A DNA stretch of 64,000 nucleotides from Fodinibacter sp963730365 (GCA_963730365.1 CAVSRM010000015.1:124001-188000); one strand, 5' to 3'; shown: positions 52,192 to 61,122, counted from the stretch's first letter. The notes: generated by a model not told the origin, from the letters alone. Numbers and translations: made by a program.

Positions 52192-53271
52192 ATGAGCGGG
52201 TATGCCGCCGACCTCCTCTCGGACACCCTCACCCGGCCCACCCCGGCGATGCGCGAGGCCATGGCGTGGGCCGACGTCGGTGACGACGTGTTCGGCGAGG
52301 ACCCCACGGTTCGTCTGCTCGAGCAGCGGGTCGCCGAGCTGCTCGGCCACGAGGCCGGGTTGTTCAGCCCAACCGGTTCCCTGGCGAACCAGCTCGGGGT
52401 GCGCCTGCACGTCTCACCGGGGCAGGAGCTGGTGGCCGACTCCCTGGCGCACGTGCTCCGCGCCGAGCTCGGGGCCGCCGCGGCGTTCTCCGGGATCACG
52501 AGCCGGTCCTGGCCGGCCGAGCGGGGTCTGCTCGACCCCGCGGGCCCGATGTCGCTCGTCACGACAGGCGTCGGTCCCTACCAGGTCGAGACCGCTCTCG
52601 TCGTCGTCGAGAACACGCACAACTTCGGGGGTGGCACGGTGCAGCCCCTCGAGGCGATCCGTGCCGTGCGCGAGGCGACGCAGCCCCTCGGCGTCGCGAT
52701 GCACCTCGACGGGGCCAGGCTGTGGAACGCCCACGTGGCCAGCGGTGTCCCGCTCTCGGCGTACGGGGGGCAGTTCGACACCGTCAGCGTCTGCCTCTCC
52801 AAGGGGCTCGGTGCTCCGATCGGGTCGTTGCTCGTCGGCTCCACGGACCGGATGGCCGAGGCGAGGGTGTGGCGCAAGCGCTACGGCGCGGGGATGCGGC
52901 AGGTCGGCATCCTGGCCGCGGCGGGCCTCTACGCGCTCGACCACCACGTCGGGCGGCTCGCCGACGACCACGCCAGGGCGCGGCGCTTCGCCGTGGCGTG
53001 CGCGGAGGCCGCACCGGGCGTCGTCGACCCCTCGACCGTGCAGACCAACATCGTCGTCCTCGACGTGGGGGCCACCGGCCTCTCGTCCGCGGACGCCGTC
53101 GCCGCGCTCCTCGAGCGCGGAGTGCGCACCTACGCGGTGGGGCCGGCCGCCGTGCGGGCCGTCTGGCACCTCGACGTCGACGACGCGGGGACGGACGTCG
53201 CGATCGACGCAGCGAGGGCCGTGCTGCGCGGGTCCGCCGCTGAGCGGTCGCGGGGGAGCGACACCGTCTAG
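52192..53271 (+). CDS. Low-specificity threonine aldolase
   Basis: A 359-residue PLP enzyme that splits threonine or allo-threonine to glycine and acetaldehyde. It has LLSDTLTRPTPAMREAM and DVFGEDPTVRLLE near the start, HLDGARLWNA, and SVCLSKGLGAPIGS with the PLP lysine. ATG 52192 is 8 nt after the aroG stop, so read-through is likely. A DksA-like gene follows with its own promoter. Confidence 0.92.
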   Translation: MSGYAADLLSDTLTRPTPAMREAMAWADVGDDVFGEDPTVRLLEQRVAELLGHEAGLFSPTGSLANQLGVRLHVSPGQELVADSLAHVLRAELGAAAAFSGITSRSWPAERGLLDPAGPMSLVTTGVGPYQVETALVVVENTHNFGGGTVQPLEAIRAVREATQPLGVAMHLDGARLWNAHVASGVPLSAYGGQFDTVSVCLSKGLGAPIGSLLVGSTDRMAEARVWRKRYGAGMRQVGILAAAGLYALDHHVGRLADDHARARRFAVACAEAAPGVVDPSTVQTNIVVLDVGATGLSSADAVAALLERGVRTYAVGPAAVRAVWHLDVDDAGTDVAIDAARAVLRGSAAERSRGSDTV

Positions 53272-53274
53272 GGT
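53269..53274 (+). promoter_or_regulatory. -10 hexamer TAGGGT, leaderless start for the DksA-like gene
   Basis: It lies 6 nt before ATG 53281 and overlaps the threonine aldolase stop codon. Confidence 0.55.
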
Positions 53275-53280
53275 CAGCCC

Positions 53281-53604
53281 ATGGACACCCCCACGGCGCG
53301 CGACCTCCTGCTCGAGAAGGAGAGGTCGCTGGTCGAGGAGCTCGCCGTGCTGACCCGCCCGACCGGCGACACCGGGTCGATCTCTTTCGGCAAGCGCATC
53401 GGCGAGGGCACCTCGATCGCCGTCGACCGACTCACCTCGGTGGCGGTCCAGGAACGACTCCTGGCCACCTTGGACCAGGTGCGGGTGGCCATCGGGAAGA
53501 CCGAGGACGGCACCTACGGCAGCTGTGAGGTGTGCGGCCGGCCGATCGGCGACGAGCGTCTCGAGGCGCGCCCCTGGGCGCTGCGCTGCCGCGCGGACAG
53601 CTGA
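53281..53604 (+). CDS. TraR/DksA-like protein with an incomplete zinc finger
   Basis: A 107-residue protein: an N-terminal helical coil, ERLLATLDQVRVAIGKTEDGTYGSCEVCGRPIGDERLEARPWALRC. Cys82, Cys85 and Cys103 match the first three ligands of the C4 finger, but position 106 is Asp (RCRAD), and the protein ends one residue later. Relatives bind RNA polymerase or act as small regulators. The full-length DksA coil is shorter here. Confidence 0.82.
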   Translation: MDTPTARDLLLEKERSLVEELAVLTRPTGDTGSISFGKRIGEGTSIAVDRLTSVAVQERLLATLDQVRVAIGKTEDGTYGSCEVCGRPIGDERLEARPWALRCRADS

Positions 53605-53625
53605 GCGGCCGGGCACCGGCGGCGC

Positions 53626-54549
53626 TCAGACGTCGTGGTGGAGGGCCTCGACCGGCGGATCGTCGGCAGCAGAGGCCTCGGGGTCCCGAGGGGGCCCGCC
53701 GCGGAGCTCCACGAGGTACATCGCCGACACGACGAAGGCCCCTCCCAGCAGCATCCGCCGGGTGAGGCTCTCCCCGCCCAGGAGCACCGCGAAGAAGGCC
53801 GCGAACACCGGCTCGAGTGCCATGACGATCGCCGCCCGAGTGGCGGTGAGGTGTGCCTGCGCCCAGGTCTGGGCCCAGAGCGCGAGCGCGCCGGCGATGA
53901 GCGCCATGTAGAGCAGGGAGGCCCACTGGCCGCCGGTTGCGGGGAGCGTGAGGCCTCCCGGGATCGCCCAGATGCCGGTCACCGCCGCGATCGTCGCCGC
54001 CTGGACGGTGGCGAGACCGACCGCCGCGCCGGGCGTGGACCAGTGGCCGAGGGCGACGATGTGCGCGGCATACAGCACGGCCGACGCGAGGGTGAGGGCC
54101 TCGCCGACCCCGACCGCCAGGCCGTTGAGCGAGAGCAGGGCCAGGCCGACCGTCGCGAGCCCGACGGCGATCCACGTGACGCGTCCGATCCGATCGCGCA
54201 GGATCACCGCCCCCAGCACGGGTGTCAGCACGACGTAGGTGCCGGTGATGAAGCCCGACACCGACGCGTCGGTGGTCTGCAGGCCGAACGTCTGGAGCAC
54301 CTGGGCGAGCCCGTAGAGCACGCCCAGCACCACGCCGACCCGCAGCTCGCGGCGGGTCAGCGCCATCGTCTGGCGCCGGAAGAGCAGCACCATGACGACG
54401 GCGGCGACGCCGAAGCGCACCGTGAGGAAGTCCGCTGGCGGGACGGTCTCGACGAGGTCGCGGATGAGGAAGAAGGTCGAGCCCCACACGGCGGTGACAC
54501 CGACGAGCAGTGCGGTGGCCAGCCGCGGGTGGCCGGCAGGAGGGGTCAC
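53626..54549 (-). CDS. EamA/RhaT family ten-helix transporter
   Basis: A 307-residue drug/metabolite exporter with two five-helix EamA repeats. The first begins TALLVGVTAVWGSTFFLIRD and contains PADFLTVRFGVAAVVM; the second contains LALWAQTWAQAHLTATRAAIVMALEPVFAAF. The tail is acidic and His-containing. The substrate is unknown. GTG 54549 lies 7 nt after the pknL stop, so it is probably co-transcribed with the kinase. Confidence 0.9.
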   Translation of the reverse strand: MTPPAGHPRLATALLVGVTAVWGSTFFLIRDLVETVPPADFLTVRFGVAAVVMVLLFRRQTMALTRRELRVGVVLGVLYGLAQVLQTFGLQTTDASVSGFITGTYVVLTPVLGAVILRDRIGRVTWIAVGLATVGLALLSLNGLAVGVGEALTLASAVLYAAHIVALGHWSTPGAAVGLATVQAATIAAVTGIWAIPGGLTLPATGGQWASLLYMALIAGALALWAQTWAQAHLTATRAAIVMALEPVFAAFFAVLLGGESLTRRMLLGGAFVVSAMYLVELRGGPPRDPEASAADDPPVEALHHDV

Positions 54550-54556
54550 CGGCTGC

Positions 54557-56470
54557 TCAGACGATCGTCAGCGTGACGGTGCTGCCCTTGGGTGCCGTGC
54601 CGCCCGCCGGGTCCTGGAGTCGGACGGTCCCGAAGAACCCGCCGAGTGCCTTGCGCACCTCCACCGTGAAGCCCACGTCCTCCAGGGCCTTCCGAGCCTC
54701 GGTGAGCTGCTGACCGACGACGTTGGGGACGTCGACCATGACCGGTCCCTTGGACACCACGAGGCTGACCTCGTCGCCCTTGAAGAGGGTGCCGTCGGCG
54801 GGGCTCTGCCGGATGACGTCGCCCTCGGCCACGGTGTCGCTGTTCTCCTGCTCCGTGGCGTCGACGGTCAGGCCCAGCTCGGTGAGCTGCTTCGCCGCCG
54901 CCGACGAGCTCGCGCCAGTGACGTCGGGGACCGTGATCGGTTTGCGCCCCTTGCTCACGGTGAGCGCCACCTCGGTGCCCTTCTTCTGCTCGGCGCCCTG
55001 CTCTGGGTCGGTCGAGATCACCTGGCCGTCGGGCACCTTCTCGCTGAAGGACTCGGTGACCTCGCCCACGGCGAGGCTGGCGTCGGCGATCCGGAGCCGG
55101 GCCTCGGCCAGCGTCGTCCCGACGACCTCGGGCACGGCATACCGCTCCGGGCCCTTGGACACGATCAGCTGCACGTCGGTGCCGCGGCGAAGGTTGGTGC
55201 CGGCCGGGGGATCGACCGACATCACCTCACCTTTGGGAGCCTCCTCGTCGAAGGCCTCGCTCACCACGGCGTCGAGCTCGACCGCCTCGATGGCCGCCAC
55301 GGCCTGGTCCTGGGTCTGCCCCTGCACGGCGGGCACGGCCGAGGTCGCGCCGGGCCCGAGCACGAAGAACCACGCGGTGATCGCGGCGATGAGCATCGAG
55401 GCGAGGATCGCGGGCCACCAGCGACGCCGCCGCGGAGGCGACTCGACGACGACGCCCCGCAGGGGTGGCGACACCGACAGCGCGGTGGTGTCGCCCTGCG
55501 TCCCCACCTCGGCGCCGGACGCCGGCGTCGCGGGGTCGTCCACGGGCAGGGCTGCGGTCGCGGTGGGGGTGCTCGCGGCCTGCTCCGCCGCCAACCCGGC
55601 GGGGCGCGAGTCGAGATCGGTTGGGCCCAGGGACGCGCGGGTCCGTTGGACGAGCTCGAGGAAGTCACCCGCGTCCGTGGGTCGTTCATCGGGGTCGCGC
55701 GCGGTGGCCACGGCGACCAGCTCGTCGAGGGCGGGCGGGAGGCCGGCGATCCGGTCCGAGGGCGCGGGCACCCCACCGTGCACGTGCTGGTAGGCGACGT
55801 GGATGGCGGTCTCGCCCGTGAAGGCCTTCGTCCCGGTGAGCATCTCGAAGAGCATCAGACCGGCCGCGTAGACGTCCGAACGGGCATCGGCGACACCCCG
55901 CTCGACCTGTTCGGGCGAGAGGTAGGCCACGGTGCCCAGGAGCACCCCCGATGAGCTCGTCATCGTCTGGCTCGACACGGCGCGGGCGAGGCCGAAGTCG
56001 GCGACCTTGACGGCGCCATTGTCCTTGATGATGACGTTCTCGGGCTTGACGTCGCGGTGGATCAGGCCCTCGCGATGGGCCTCCGAGAGGGCCATGAGCA
56101 CTGGCTCGAGGATGTCGAGGGCGGCCCTCGGGGAGAGCGGACCCTCGGCCTGCAGGACCTCGCGCAGGGTCTGCCCGTCGACCATCTCCATCGCGAGGAA
56201 GATGTGGTCGCCGTCCCGGCCCTGGTCGAAGACCCCCACGACGTTGGGGTGGGAGAGCGACGCCGCGGCCCGGGCCTCACGCCGGAACCTCGTGACGAAG
56301 CTCTCGTCGTGCACGAGGTGCGGCCGCATGACCTTGAGCGCGACCTCCCGTTCGAGGCGCTCGTCCATCGCGAGGTAGACCGTGGCCATCCCGCCGTCGG
56401 CGATCCGACGGAGCACGCGGTAGCGCCCGTCGAGGGTGCTGCCGATGAGGGCGTCGCCGGTGGATGACAC
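54557..56470 (-). CDS. pknL: PknB-family Ser/Thr kinase with four PASTA domains (PknL-like)
   Basis: A 637-residue receptor kinase. The kinase domain has LRRIADGGMATVYLA, VALKVMRPH, HRDVKPENVII, DFGLARAV and GTVAYLSPEQ, all canonical. A membrane helix near residue 360 (WWPAILASMLIAAITAWFFV) leads to four PASTA units of about 66 residues each, ending at the C-terminus. PASTA domains sense peptidoglycan or lipid II. GTG 56470 is chosen because TACACT lies 6 nt upstream; the frame is open to 56509. M. tuberculosis PknL (Rv2176) occupies the same locus (recalled). Confidence 0.95.
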   Translation of the reverse strand: MSSTGDALIGSTLDGRYRVLRRIADGGMATVYLAMDERLEREVALKVMRPHLVHDESFVTRFRREARAAASLSHPNVVGVFDQGRDGDHIFLAMEMVDGQTLREVLQAEGPLSPRAALDILEPVLMALSEAHREGLIHRDVKPENVIIKDNGAVKVADFGLARAVSSQTMTSSSGVLLGTVAYLSPEQVERGVADARSDVYAAGLMLFEMLTGTKAFTGETAIHVAYQHVHGGVPAPSDRIAGLPPALDELVAVATARDPDERPTDAGDFLELVQRTRASLGPTDLDSRPAGLAAEQAASTPTATAALPVDDPATPASGAEVGTQGDTTALSVSPPLRGVVVESPPRRRRWWPAILASMLIAAITAWFFVLGPGATSAVPAVQGQTQDQAVAAIEAVELDAVVSEAFDEEAPKGEVMSVDPPAGTNLRRGTDVQLIVSKGPERYAVPEVVGTTLAEARLRIADASLAVGEVTESFSEKVPDGQVISTDPEQGAEQKKGTEVALTVSKGRKPITVPDVTGASSSAAAKQLTELGLTVDATEQENSDTVAEGDVIRQSPADGTLFKGDEVSLVVSKGPVMVDVPNVVGQQLTEARKALEDVGFTVEVRKALGGFFGTVRLQDPAGGTAPKGSTVTLTIV

Positions 56471-56476
56471 CGCACG

Positions 56477-56482
56477 AGTGTA
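56477..56482 (-). promoter_or_regulatory. -10 hexamer TACACT, leaderless start for pknL
   Basis: On the minus strand it lies 6 nt before GTG 56470, inside the 52-nt gap after the transglycosylase gene. Confidence 0.55.
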
Positions 56483-56522
56483 CGTAGCGCCAGACACCAT
56501 CTCGGCCACCCTCCGTCCGTGC

Positions 56523-57683
56523 TCACATGGTCTTGCGCAGCGCCATGACCGTGTCGACGTAGCGGCCGGTGTCGGTGTACATCCCCCGCTCGCGCAGGGA
56601 GGTCAGCCCTTGGTAGTAGGCGGCCACGGCATTCTCGGTGCTCGACGTGGACCGCCCGAGCGCCCGGAGCATGACGACCCCGGCGGTGATGTTGTCCTCG
56701 GTGTCGAGGAGGTCCAGCGTGCGGCCGGTGAGGTCGGAGGCCCACTGCCCGCCGGCGGGGATGACCTGCATGACGCCGACCGCGTTGGCGGGGGAGACCG
56801 CCCGTTGGTTCCACCCCGACTCCTGCCAGGCGATGGCGAGGGCGAGCTTGGGGTCGACCCCGTGCCTGCGGGCGGTGGCGATGATGAGGTCCTTGGTCGC
56901 ACTGCGGCTGGGTGTTGTGCGCTTGGCCAGCACCGCCCGGTTGTGCGCGGCAGCCTCGGCCACCTTCTTCGGGTAGGTGACTCCCAGGTAGGTGTCCGGG
57001 ACGGCTGACGTCTTCTTCGCCGCGGCGGCCGGCTTCTTGGCCCCGGGCAGGCTCAGCGTCTGCCCGGGGTGGATCAGGGACCGCGAGGAGATCCCGTTGG
57101 CCTTGGTGATCGCCGAGACCGTCGTGCCGTGCGCGCGGGCGATGGCGCCGAGGGTGTCGCCGGCGCGGACCCTGTAGCTCGTGGCGCTGGGTTTCGCGGC
57201 GGTCGCCGGCTTCCTGGTGGATGCCTTCGCGGCGCTCGTCGTGGTCGCGGCACCGCGGACCGTGACCTTCTGGCCGACGTAGATCGTCGACCGCATGGAG
57301 AGGTGGTTCGCCTTGAGCACCGAGGCGAGGCTCACGTGGTACGTCGCGGCGATGCCGATGAGGGTGTCGCCACTGCGCACGACGTGGACGCGGGACGAGG
57401 CCGCGGGGGTGGACGTCCCGGTGGTGGTCTTCGTGGCCGCCGCAGAGGTCCTGGGGACGCTGAGGGTGGTGCCCACGACGATGTGGGAGCGGTTGCGGAT
57501 GTTGTTGCGCATCGCGATGACGTCGACCGTGCTCCGGTAGCGGGCGGCGATGCCGATGAGGGTGTCCCCGCTGCGGACCCGGTGCGTCGTCCACCCGTGT
57601 GGTGCGGCGTTCGACGCCGCGACCGAGGCCGGGAGGTACGCGGCGGTGGGCGGGGCGGCGGCTGGCGTGGCAGCGATGGCCAT
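56523..57683 (-). CDS. Three-LysM lytic transglycosylase (SLT domain)
   Basis: A 386-residue cell-wall hydrolase. Three LysM domains start at VRSGDTLIGIAARY (about 36), VRSGDTLIGIAATY (about 102) and VRAGDTLGAIARAH (about 170). The C-terminal SLT domain has ALAIAWQESGWNQRAVSPANAVGVMQV with the catalytic glutamate. The N-terminus is Ala/Pro-rich and lacks basic residues, so export is unclear even though the substrate is peptidoglycan. ATG 57683 follows GAGGA; no start lies between it and an upstream in-frame stop. Confidence 0.9.
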   Translation of the reverse strand: MAIAATPAAAPPTAAYLPASVAASNAAPHGWTTHRVRSGDTLIGIAARYRSTVDVIAMRNNIRNRSHIVVGTTLSVPRTSAAATKTTTGTSTPAASSRVHVVRSGDTLIGIAATYHVSLASVLKANHLSMRSTIYVGQKVTVRGAATTTSAAKASTRKPATAAKPSATSYRVRAGDTLGAIARAHGTTVSAITKANGISSRSLIHPGQTLSLPGAKKPAAAAKKTSAVPDTYLGVTYPKKVAEAAAHNRAVLAKRTTPSRSATKDLIIATARRHGVDPKLALAIAWQESGWNQRAVSPANAVGVMQVIPAGGQWASDLTGRTLDLLDTEDNITAGVVMLRALGRSTSSTENAVAAYYQGLTSLRERGMYTDTGRYVDTVMALRKTM

Positions 57684-57831
57684 GGGGTCGTCCTCAGGTG
57701 TGACGGATGTGACAGATGATGAGCTTGGGGCTCACGCTACCGAAGTCGAGCCCGTGGCGCGCACCCTGCGGTTTCCGGGGGGCAGTCGTGTCCGGGGCGC
57801 CGCGCAGTGCCCGTGTGACACCCTGTCCACC

Positions 57832-58215
57832 GTGAGCGACGAACCGAGCCGACCCGACCACGACACCGAGGACCTCGTCGACAGCTGGGTCACGGTCCCC
57901 GACATCGCCGAGCGGTACGGGATCTCGCTCTCGTCGGTCCGCCAGCTCCTCGCCGACCGGGAACTGCTCTCGCTGCGCGTCGGCGAGCGGCGCGTGGTCG
58001 CCGTCCCTGGCCGCTTCCTCGGGCCCGACGGTCCGCTCCCTGAGCTCAAGGGCACCTTCACGGTGCTCGCCGACGGCGGGATGAACGACGAGGAGATCAT
58101 CCGCTGGCTGCACACCCCGGACGACACCCTTCCGGTGCCCGGAGCCCCCATCGACGCGATCCTCGCGGGGTTCAAGACCGAGGTCCGCCGCCGTGCGATG
58201 GAGGAGGCCTTCTAG
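57832..58215 (+). CDS. Rv2175c-like helix-turn-helix protein
   Basis: A 127-residue DNA-binding protein with TVPDIAERYGISLSSVRQLLADRELL as the helix-turn-helix, VGERRVVAVPGRFL, and a C-terminal GMNDEEIIRWLHTPDDTLPV. Rv2175c in M. tuberculosis binds DNA and is a PknL substrate (recalled), and pknL is 1.4 kb away here. A Thr or Ser in the short acidic N-terminal tail may be the phosphosite; this is inference. GTG 57832 is the start. It is divergent from the transglycosylase across 148 bp. Confidence 0.88.
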   Translation: MSDEPSRPDHDTEDLVDSWVTVPDIAERYGISLSSVRQLLADRELLSLRVGERRVVAVPGRFLGPDGPLPELKGTFTVLADGGMNDEEIIRWLHTPDDTLPVPGAPIDAILAGFKTEVRRRAMEEAF

Positions 58216-58237
58216 GCCGGAGGAGACTCCTCAGGCC
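58215..58237. terminator. Short bidirectional hairpin between convergent genes
   Basis: GGCC-G-GAGG (58215-58223) pairs with CCTC-A-GGCC (58229-58237). The element includes bases of both stop codons, so it could end transcription from both sides. There is no T-run. Confidence 0.4.
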
Positions 58238-59316
58238 GAACGGGCGGTCGCGACCTCGACCAGCTGCGCCAGCGCGCCTCGTGCGTCGGCAGCGAGCCCG
58301 GCCGCGGACGCCAGGGCCGCGTGGGCCGAGGACGCCAGGGCCTGGATCTCGCGCTCGATCACCTCGACGGCTCCGGAGTCGGTGATCACCTCCCGGATCG
58401 CCCCGACCTGCTCGTCATCGAGGTCGGCGCGGCCCACCAGGGACTCCACGAGGTCGCGGGAGTCGGGGCCGGAGCCTGCCAGCGTGTGGGCCAGGAGCAC
58501 CGTGCGCTTGCCCTCGCGCAGGTCGTCACCGGCCGGCTTGCCCGTCTGCGCAGGGTCCCCGAAGACGCCGAGGAGGTCATCGCGCAGCTGGAAGGCCTGG
58601 CCGAGGGACAGGCCGTAGGCCGAGAGCGCATCGAGGTCCGCCCCGCCGAGTCCGCCCACCGTCGCCCCGATGAGCAGCGGGTGCTCCACGCTGTACTTCG
58701 CGCTCTTGTAGCGGATGACCCTGGTCGCCCGCTCGACCCGCTCCCCGGCATCCAGCCCGGCCCAGGGGCGCATCGACTCGACGACGTCGAGGAACTGCCC
58801 GGCCATCAGCTGGGTGCGCATGAGGTCGAAGACCGGCCGCCCACGCGCGACGTCGGCGGCCGGCAGCCCGCACGTGGCATAGACCTCGTCGGACCACGCG
58901 AGGCACAGGTTGCCGGCCAGCACGGCGCCGGCGAGGCCGAAGCGGTCGGGATCCCCACTCCACCCCCGCTCCAGGTGCCCGGCGGCGAAGACGCGGTGCG
59001 CCGCGGGGAGCCCGCGCCGGGTGTCGGAGTCGTCCATCACGTCGTCGTGGATGAGCGCGGCCGCCTGGAAGAGCTCCATCGAGCTCGCCAGCCGCACGAG
59101 CGCCTCGGAGTCGGGACGCCCCGAGGCACGGTGCCCCCAGTAGAGGAAGGCCGCCCTGAGCCGCTTCCCCCCTCTCAGGAGGTCACCGATCGCGACGAGG
59201 AGCTCCTCCACGTCGGGCCCGAGCTCGGCGAGTGTCGCGGCCTGCGTGTCGAGCTCGCGGTCCAGGCACGCCTGGATCCGGGCAGGGAGGTCGACGTCCT
59301 CGAGGGGACTGGTCAC
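58231..59316 (-). CDS. Trans-polyprenyl diphosphate synthase
   Basis: A 361-residue isoprenyl chain-elongating enzyme. The first aspartate-rich motif is ALIHDDVMDDSDTRRG, the second LRDDLLGVFGDP; GGKRLRAAF and KSAKYSVEHPLL are also conserved. It condenses isopentenyl diphosphate to geranylgeranyl- or longer diphosphates. Rv2173 (idsA2) is the positional match beside metF (recalled). GTG 59316 starts a normal N-terminus. It is divergent from metF. Confidence 0.93.
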   Translation of the reverse strand: MTSPLEDVDLPARIQACLDRELDTQAATLAELGPDVEELLVAIGDLLRGGKRLRAAFLYWGHRASGRPDSEALVRLASSMELFQAAALIHDDVMDDSDTRRGLPAAHRVFAAGHLERGWSGDPDRFGLAGAVLAGNLCLAWSDEVYATCGLPAADVARGRPVFDLMRTQLMAGQFLDVVESMRPWAGLDAGERVERATRVIRYKSAKYSVEHPLLIGATVGGLGGADLDALSAYGLSLGQAFQLRDDLLGVFGDPAQTGKPAGDDLREGKRTVLLAHTLAGSGPDSRDLVESLVGRADLDDEQVGAIREVITDSGAVEVIEREIQALASSAHAALASAAGLAADARGALAQLVEVATARSA

Positions 59317-59389
59317 GGGCGCACCCCCTTGGCGGACGGGTCGACGGTCGGATCGTGGCTGCCAGGAGCCTACGGTGTCGGTGCTGGAC

Positions 59390-59395
59390 TACCCT
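59390..59395 (+). promoter_or_regulatory. -10 hexamer TACCCT, leaderless start for metF
   Basis: It lies 7 nt before ATG 59403. Confidence 0.6.
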
Positions 59396-59402
59396 CACCG
59401 CC

Positions 59403-60308
59403 ATGGCTCACTACGGAGGAGGCGGGCGTCCGGCGCACCTGGTCGCCTCGATTCCTGCGCGGCTCGCGCAGGACGCCCCCTCGATCAGCTTCGAGTTCTT
59501 CCCGCCCAAGGACGACGAGTCCGAGGCCGCGCTGTGGATGGCCATCCGACGTCTCGAGCGGGTGCGGCCGGCCTTCGTGTCGGTGACCTACGGCGCCGGG
59601 GGTACCACCCAGGACCGCACCGTTCGGGTGACGGCTCGCATCGCGGACGAGACCTCCCTGACCCCCCTCGCCCACCTCACCTGCGTCGGTGCGTCCGTCC
59701 GCGAGGTCCGGCAGGTCGTCGGAGCGTACGCCGCGTCCGGCATCCGCAACATCCTCGCCCTGCGCGGGGACCCGCCCGGCAACGCCCGGGGCGAGTGGGT
59801 CCGGCACCCGGAGGGACTGGACCACGCCGACCAGCTCGTCGAGCTGATCCATGGGCTGGGGGACCTCACCATCGGTGTGGCCGCGTTCCCCGACGTGCAC
59901 CCGGACAGCCCCGGCCTCGACCACGACGTCGAGGTGCTCGTGCGCAAGGCCGACGCGGGAGCGGAGTTCGCGATCACGCAGATGGTCTTCGATCCCGAGT
60001 CCTACCTGCGGTTGCGCGACCGGGTGTCGGCGCGCCGCACCCTCCCGATCACGCCCGGGCTGATGCCCGTGACCAACCTGCGCCAGGTGACCCGGATGTC
60101 CGAGCTCATGGGCACGCCCCTGCCACCCGGGCTCGTCGCTCGCCTGGAGGCGGTCAAGGACGACCCCGAGGCGGTGCGCTCGGTCGGCGTGCAGATCGCC
60201 ACCGAGATCGGGCAGCGGCTGCTCGACGAGGGTGCGCCCGGCATCCACTTCATCACGATGAACCGCTCGACGGCGACGCTCGAGGTGCACCAGAACCTCT
60301 CGCTGTGA
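59403..60308 (+). CDS. metF: Methylenetetrahydrofolate reductase
   Basis: A 301-residue FAD-dependent TIM barrel that makes 5-methyl-THF for methionine synthesis. Motifs are ISFEFFPPKDDESE (catalytic Glu region), VSVTYGAGGTTQDRT, HLTCVGAS, NILALRGDPPG and AEFAITQMVFDPESYL. ATG 59403 is set by the TACCCT hexamer. The longer upstream frames are shadows of the polyprenyl synthase gene. Confidence 0.95.
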   Translation: MAHYGGGGRPAHLVASIPARLAQDAPSISFEFFPPKDDESEAALWMAIRRLERVRPAFVSVTYGAGGTTQDRTVRVTARIADETSLTPLAHLTCVGASVREVRQVVGAYAASGIRNILALRGDPPGNARGEWVRHPEGLDHADQLVELIHGLGDLTIGVAAFPDVHPDSPGLDHDVEVLVRKADAGAEFAITQMVFDPESYLRLRDRVSARRTLPITPGLMPVTNLRQVTRMSELMGTPLPPGLVARLEAVKDDPEAVRSVGVQIATEIGQRLLDEGAPGIHFITMNRSTATLEVHQNLSL

Positions 60309-60370
60309 CACGCGCGTCGCGGCATGGGATGACCCGTCGCCGAACGGTCCGCTGAGGTCGCAGGTGCGCG

Positions 60371-61090
60371 TCAGGCCGTCGTGGCGCTGGGTGGCGGACC
60401 TGTGGTCGTGGCGGCGATGGCCACCGCGAGCGTGGTCGGCGCGCTGACCATGGGCCAGTGCCCGGTGTCGAGGTCGACGAGCCGGAGGTCGTGGGCGCGG
60501 GCCAGCTCGGGGAGGTCTCCGCCGTCGATCCACTCGCGGGCCTGGCTCGGGGTGAACTCCGGGCAGATGAGCGTCACGGGCACGTCGAACCGTCGCTCGT
60601 CGCGCAGGCGGACCACCCCACGGGCCACGCCCTCGGGCACCGGGACGGCACCGTCGGCGATGCGCGCCCGTGCGGTCTCGTCGAGGTCGGCGGAGTCGGG
60701 GCCCTCGAAGGGCTCCCAGCCGGGAAAGGGCATCGCGCCGTCGCGCATGGGGAAGAAGTCGGCGTAGCGCTCGCCGTCCGCGGAGGGGAACCCGCCGATG
60801 AGCACCACGCCGGCGAGGGCGCCCGGGCGGGCATCGGCGGCAAGCCATGCGAGGGTGCACGCGGCGGAGTGCCCGACCACGACGACCCGCCCCGGTGCCC
60901 CGTCGACCGCGGTGAGCACGGCGTCGACCTGGTCCTCCAGCCCCGCACTGCTCGCGCCGTCGCCCTGGCCGGGGAGGGTGAGGGGCACCGCGCGGTGGCC
61001 GAGGGACTCCAGGGCGATGACGACGTCGTCCCAGATCGTCCCGTCGAGCCAGAGGCCGCCGAGCAGGATGATGTCCGTGGGTTCGCTCAT
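60371..61090 (-). CDS. Alpha/beta hydrolase
   Basis: A 239-residue hydrolase. It has LLGGLWLDGTIWDDV at the oxyanion side, nucleophile elbow VVVGHSAACTLAW (Ser in GHSAA), an acid in VTLICPEF and catalytic histidine candidate LDTGHWPM. The substrate is unknown. ATG 61090 is supported by TAGGGT 6 nt upstream. Confidence 0.88.
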   Translation of the reverse strand: MSEPTDIILLGGLWLDGTIWDDVVIALESLGHRAVPLTLPGQGDGASSAGLEDQVDAVLTAVDGAPGRVVVVGHSAACTLAWLAADARPGALAGVVLIGGFPSADGERYADFFPMRDGAMPFPGWEPFEGPDSADLDETARARIADGAVPVPEGVARGVVRLRDERRFDVPVTLICPEFTPSQAREWIDGGDLPELARAHDLRLVDLDTGHWPMVSAPTTLAVAIAATTTGPPPSATTA

Positions 61091-61096
61091 GCCGCC

Positions 61097-61102
61097 ACCC
61101 TA
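61097..61102 (-). promoter_or_regulatory. -10 hexamer TAGGGT, leaderless start for the hydrolase
   Basis: On the minus strand it lies 6 nt before ATG 61090. Confidence 0.55.
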
Positions 61103-61122
61103 GGCGGTGGTTCTGACGACCT

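Noticed and set aside
57684..57831. ydaO-type c-di-AMP riboswitch before the wall hydrolase
   Set aside because: The gap is only 148 nt and shared by two divergent genes. I see none of the expected conserved helices.
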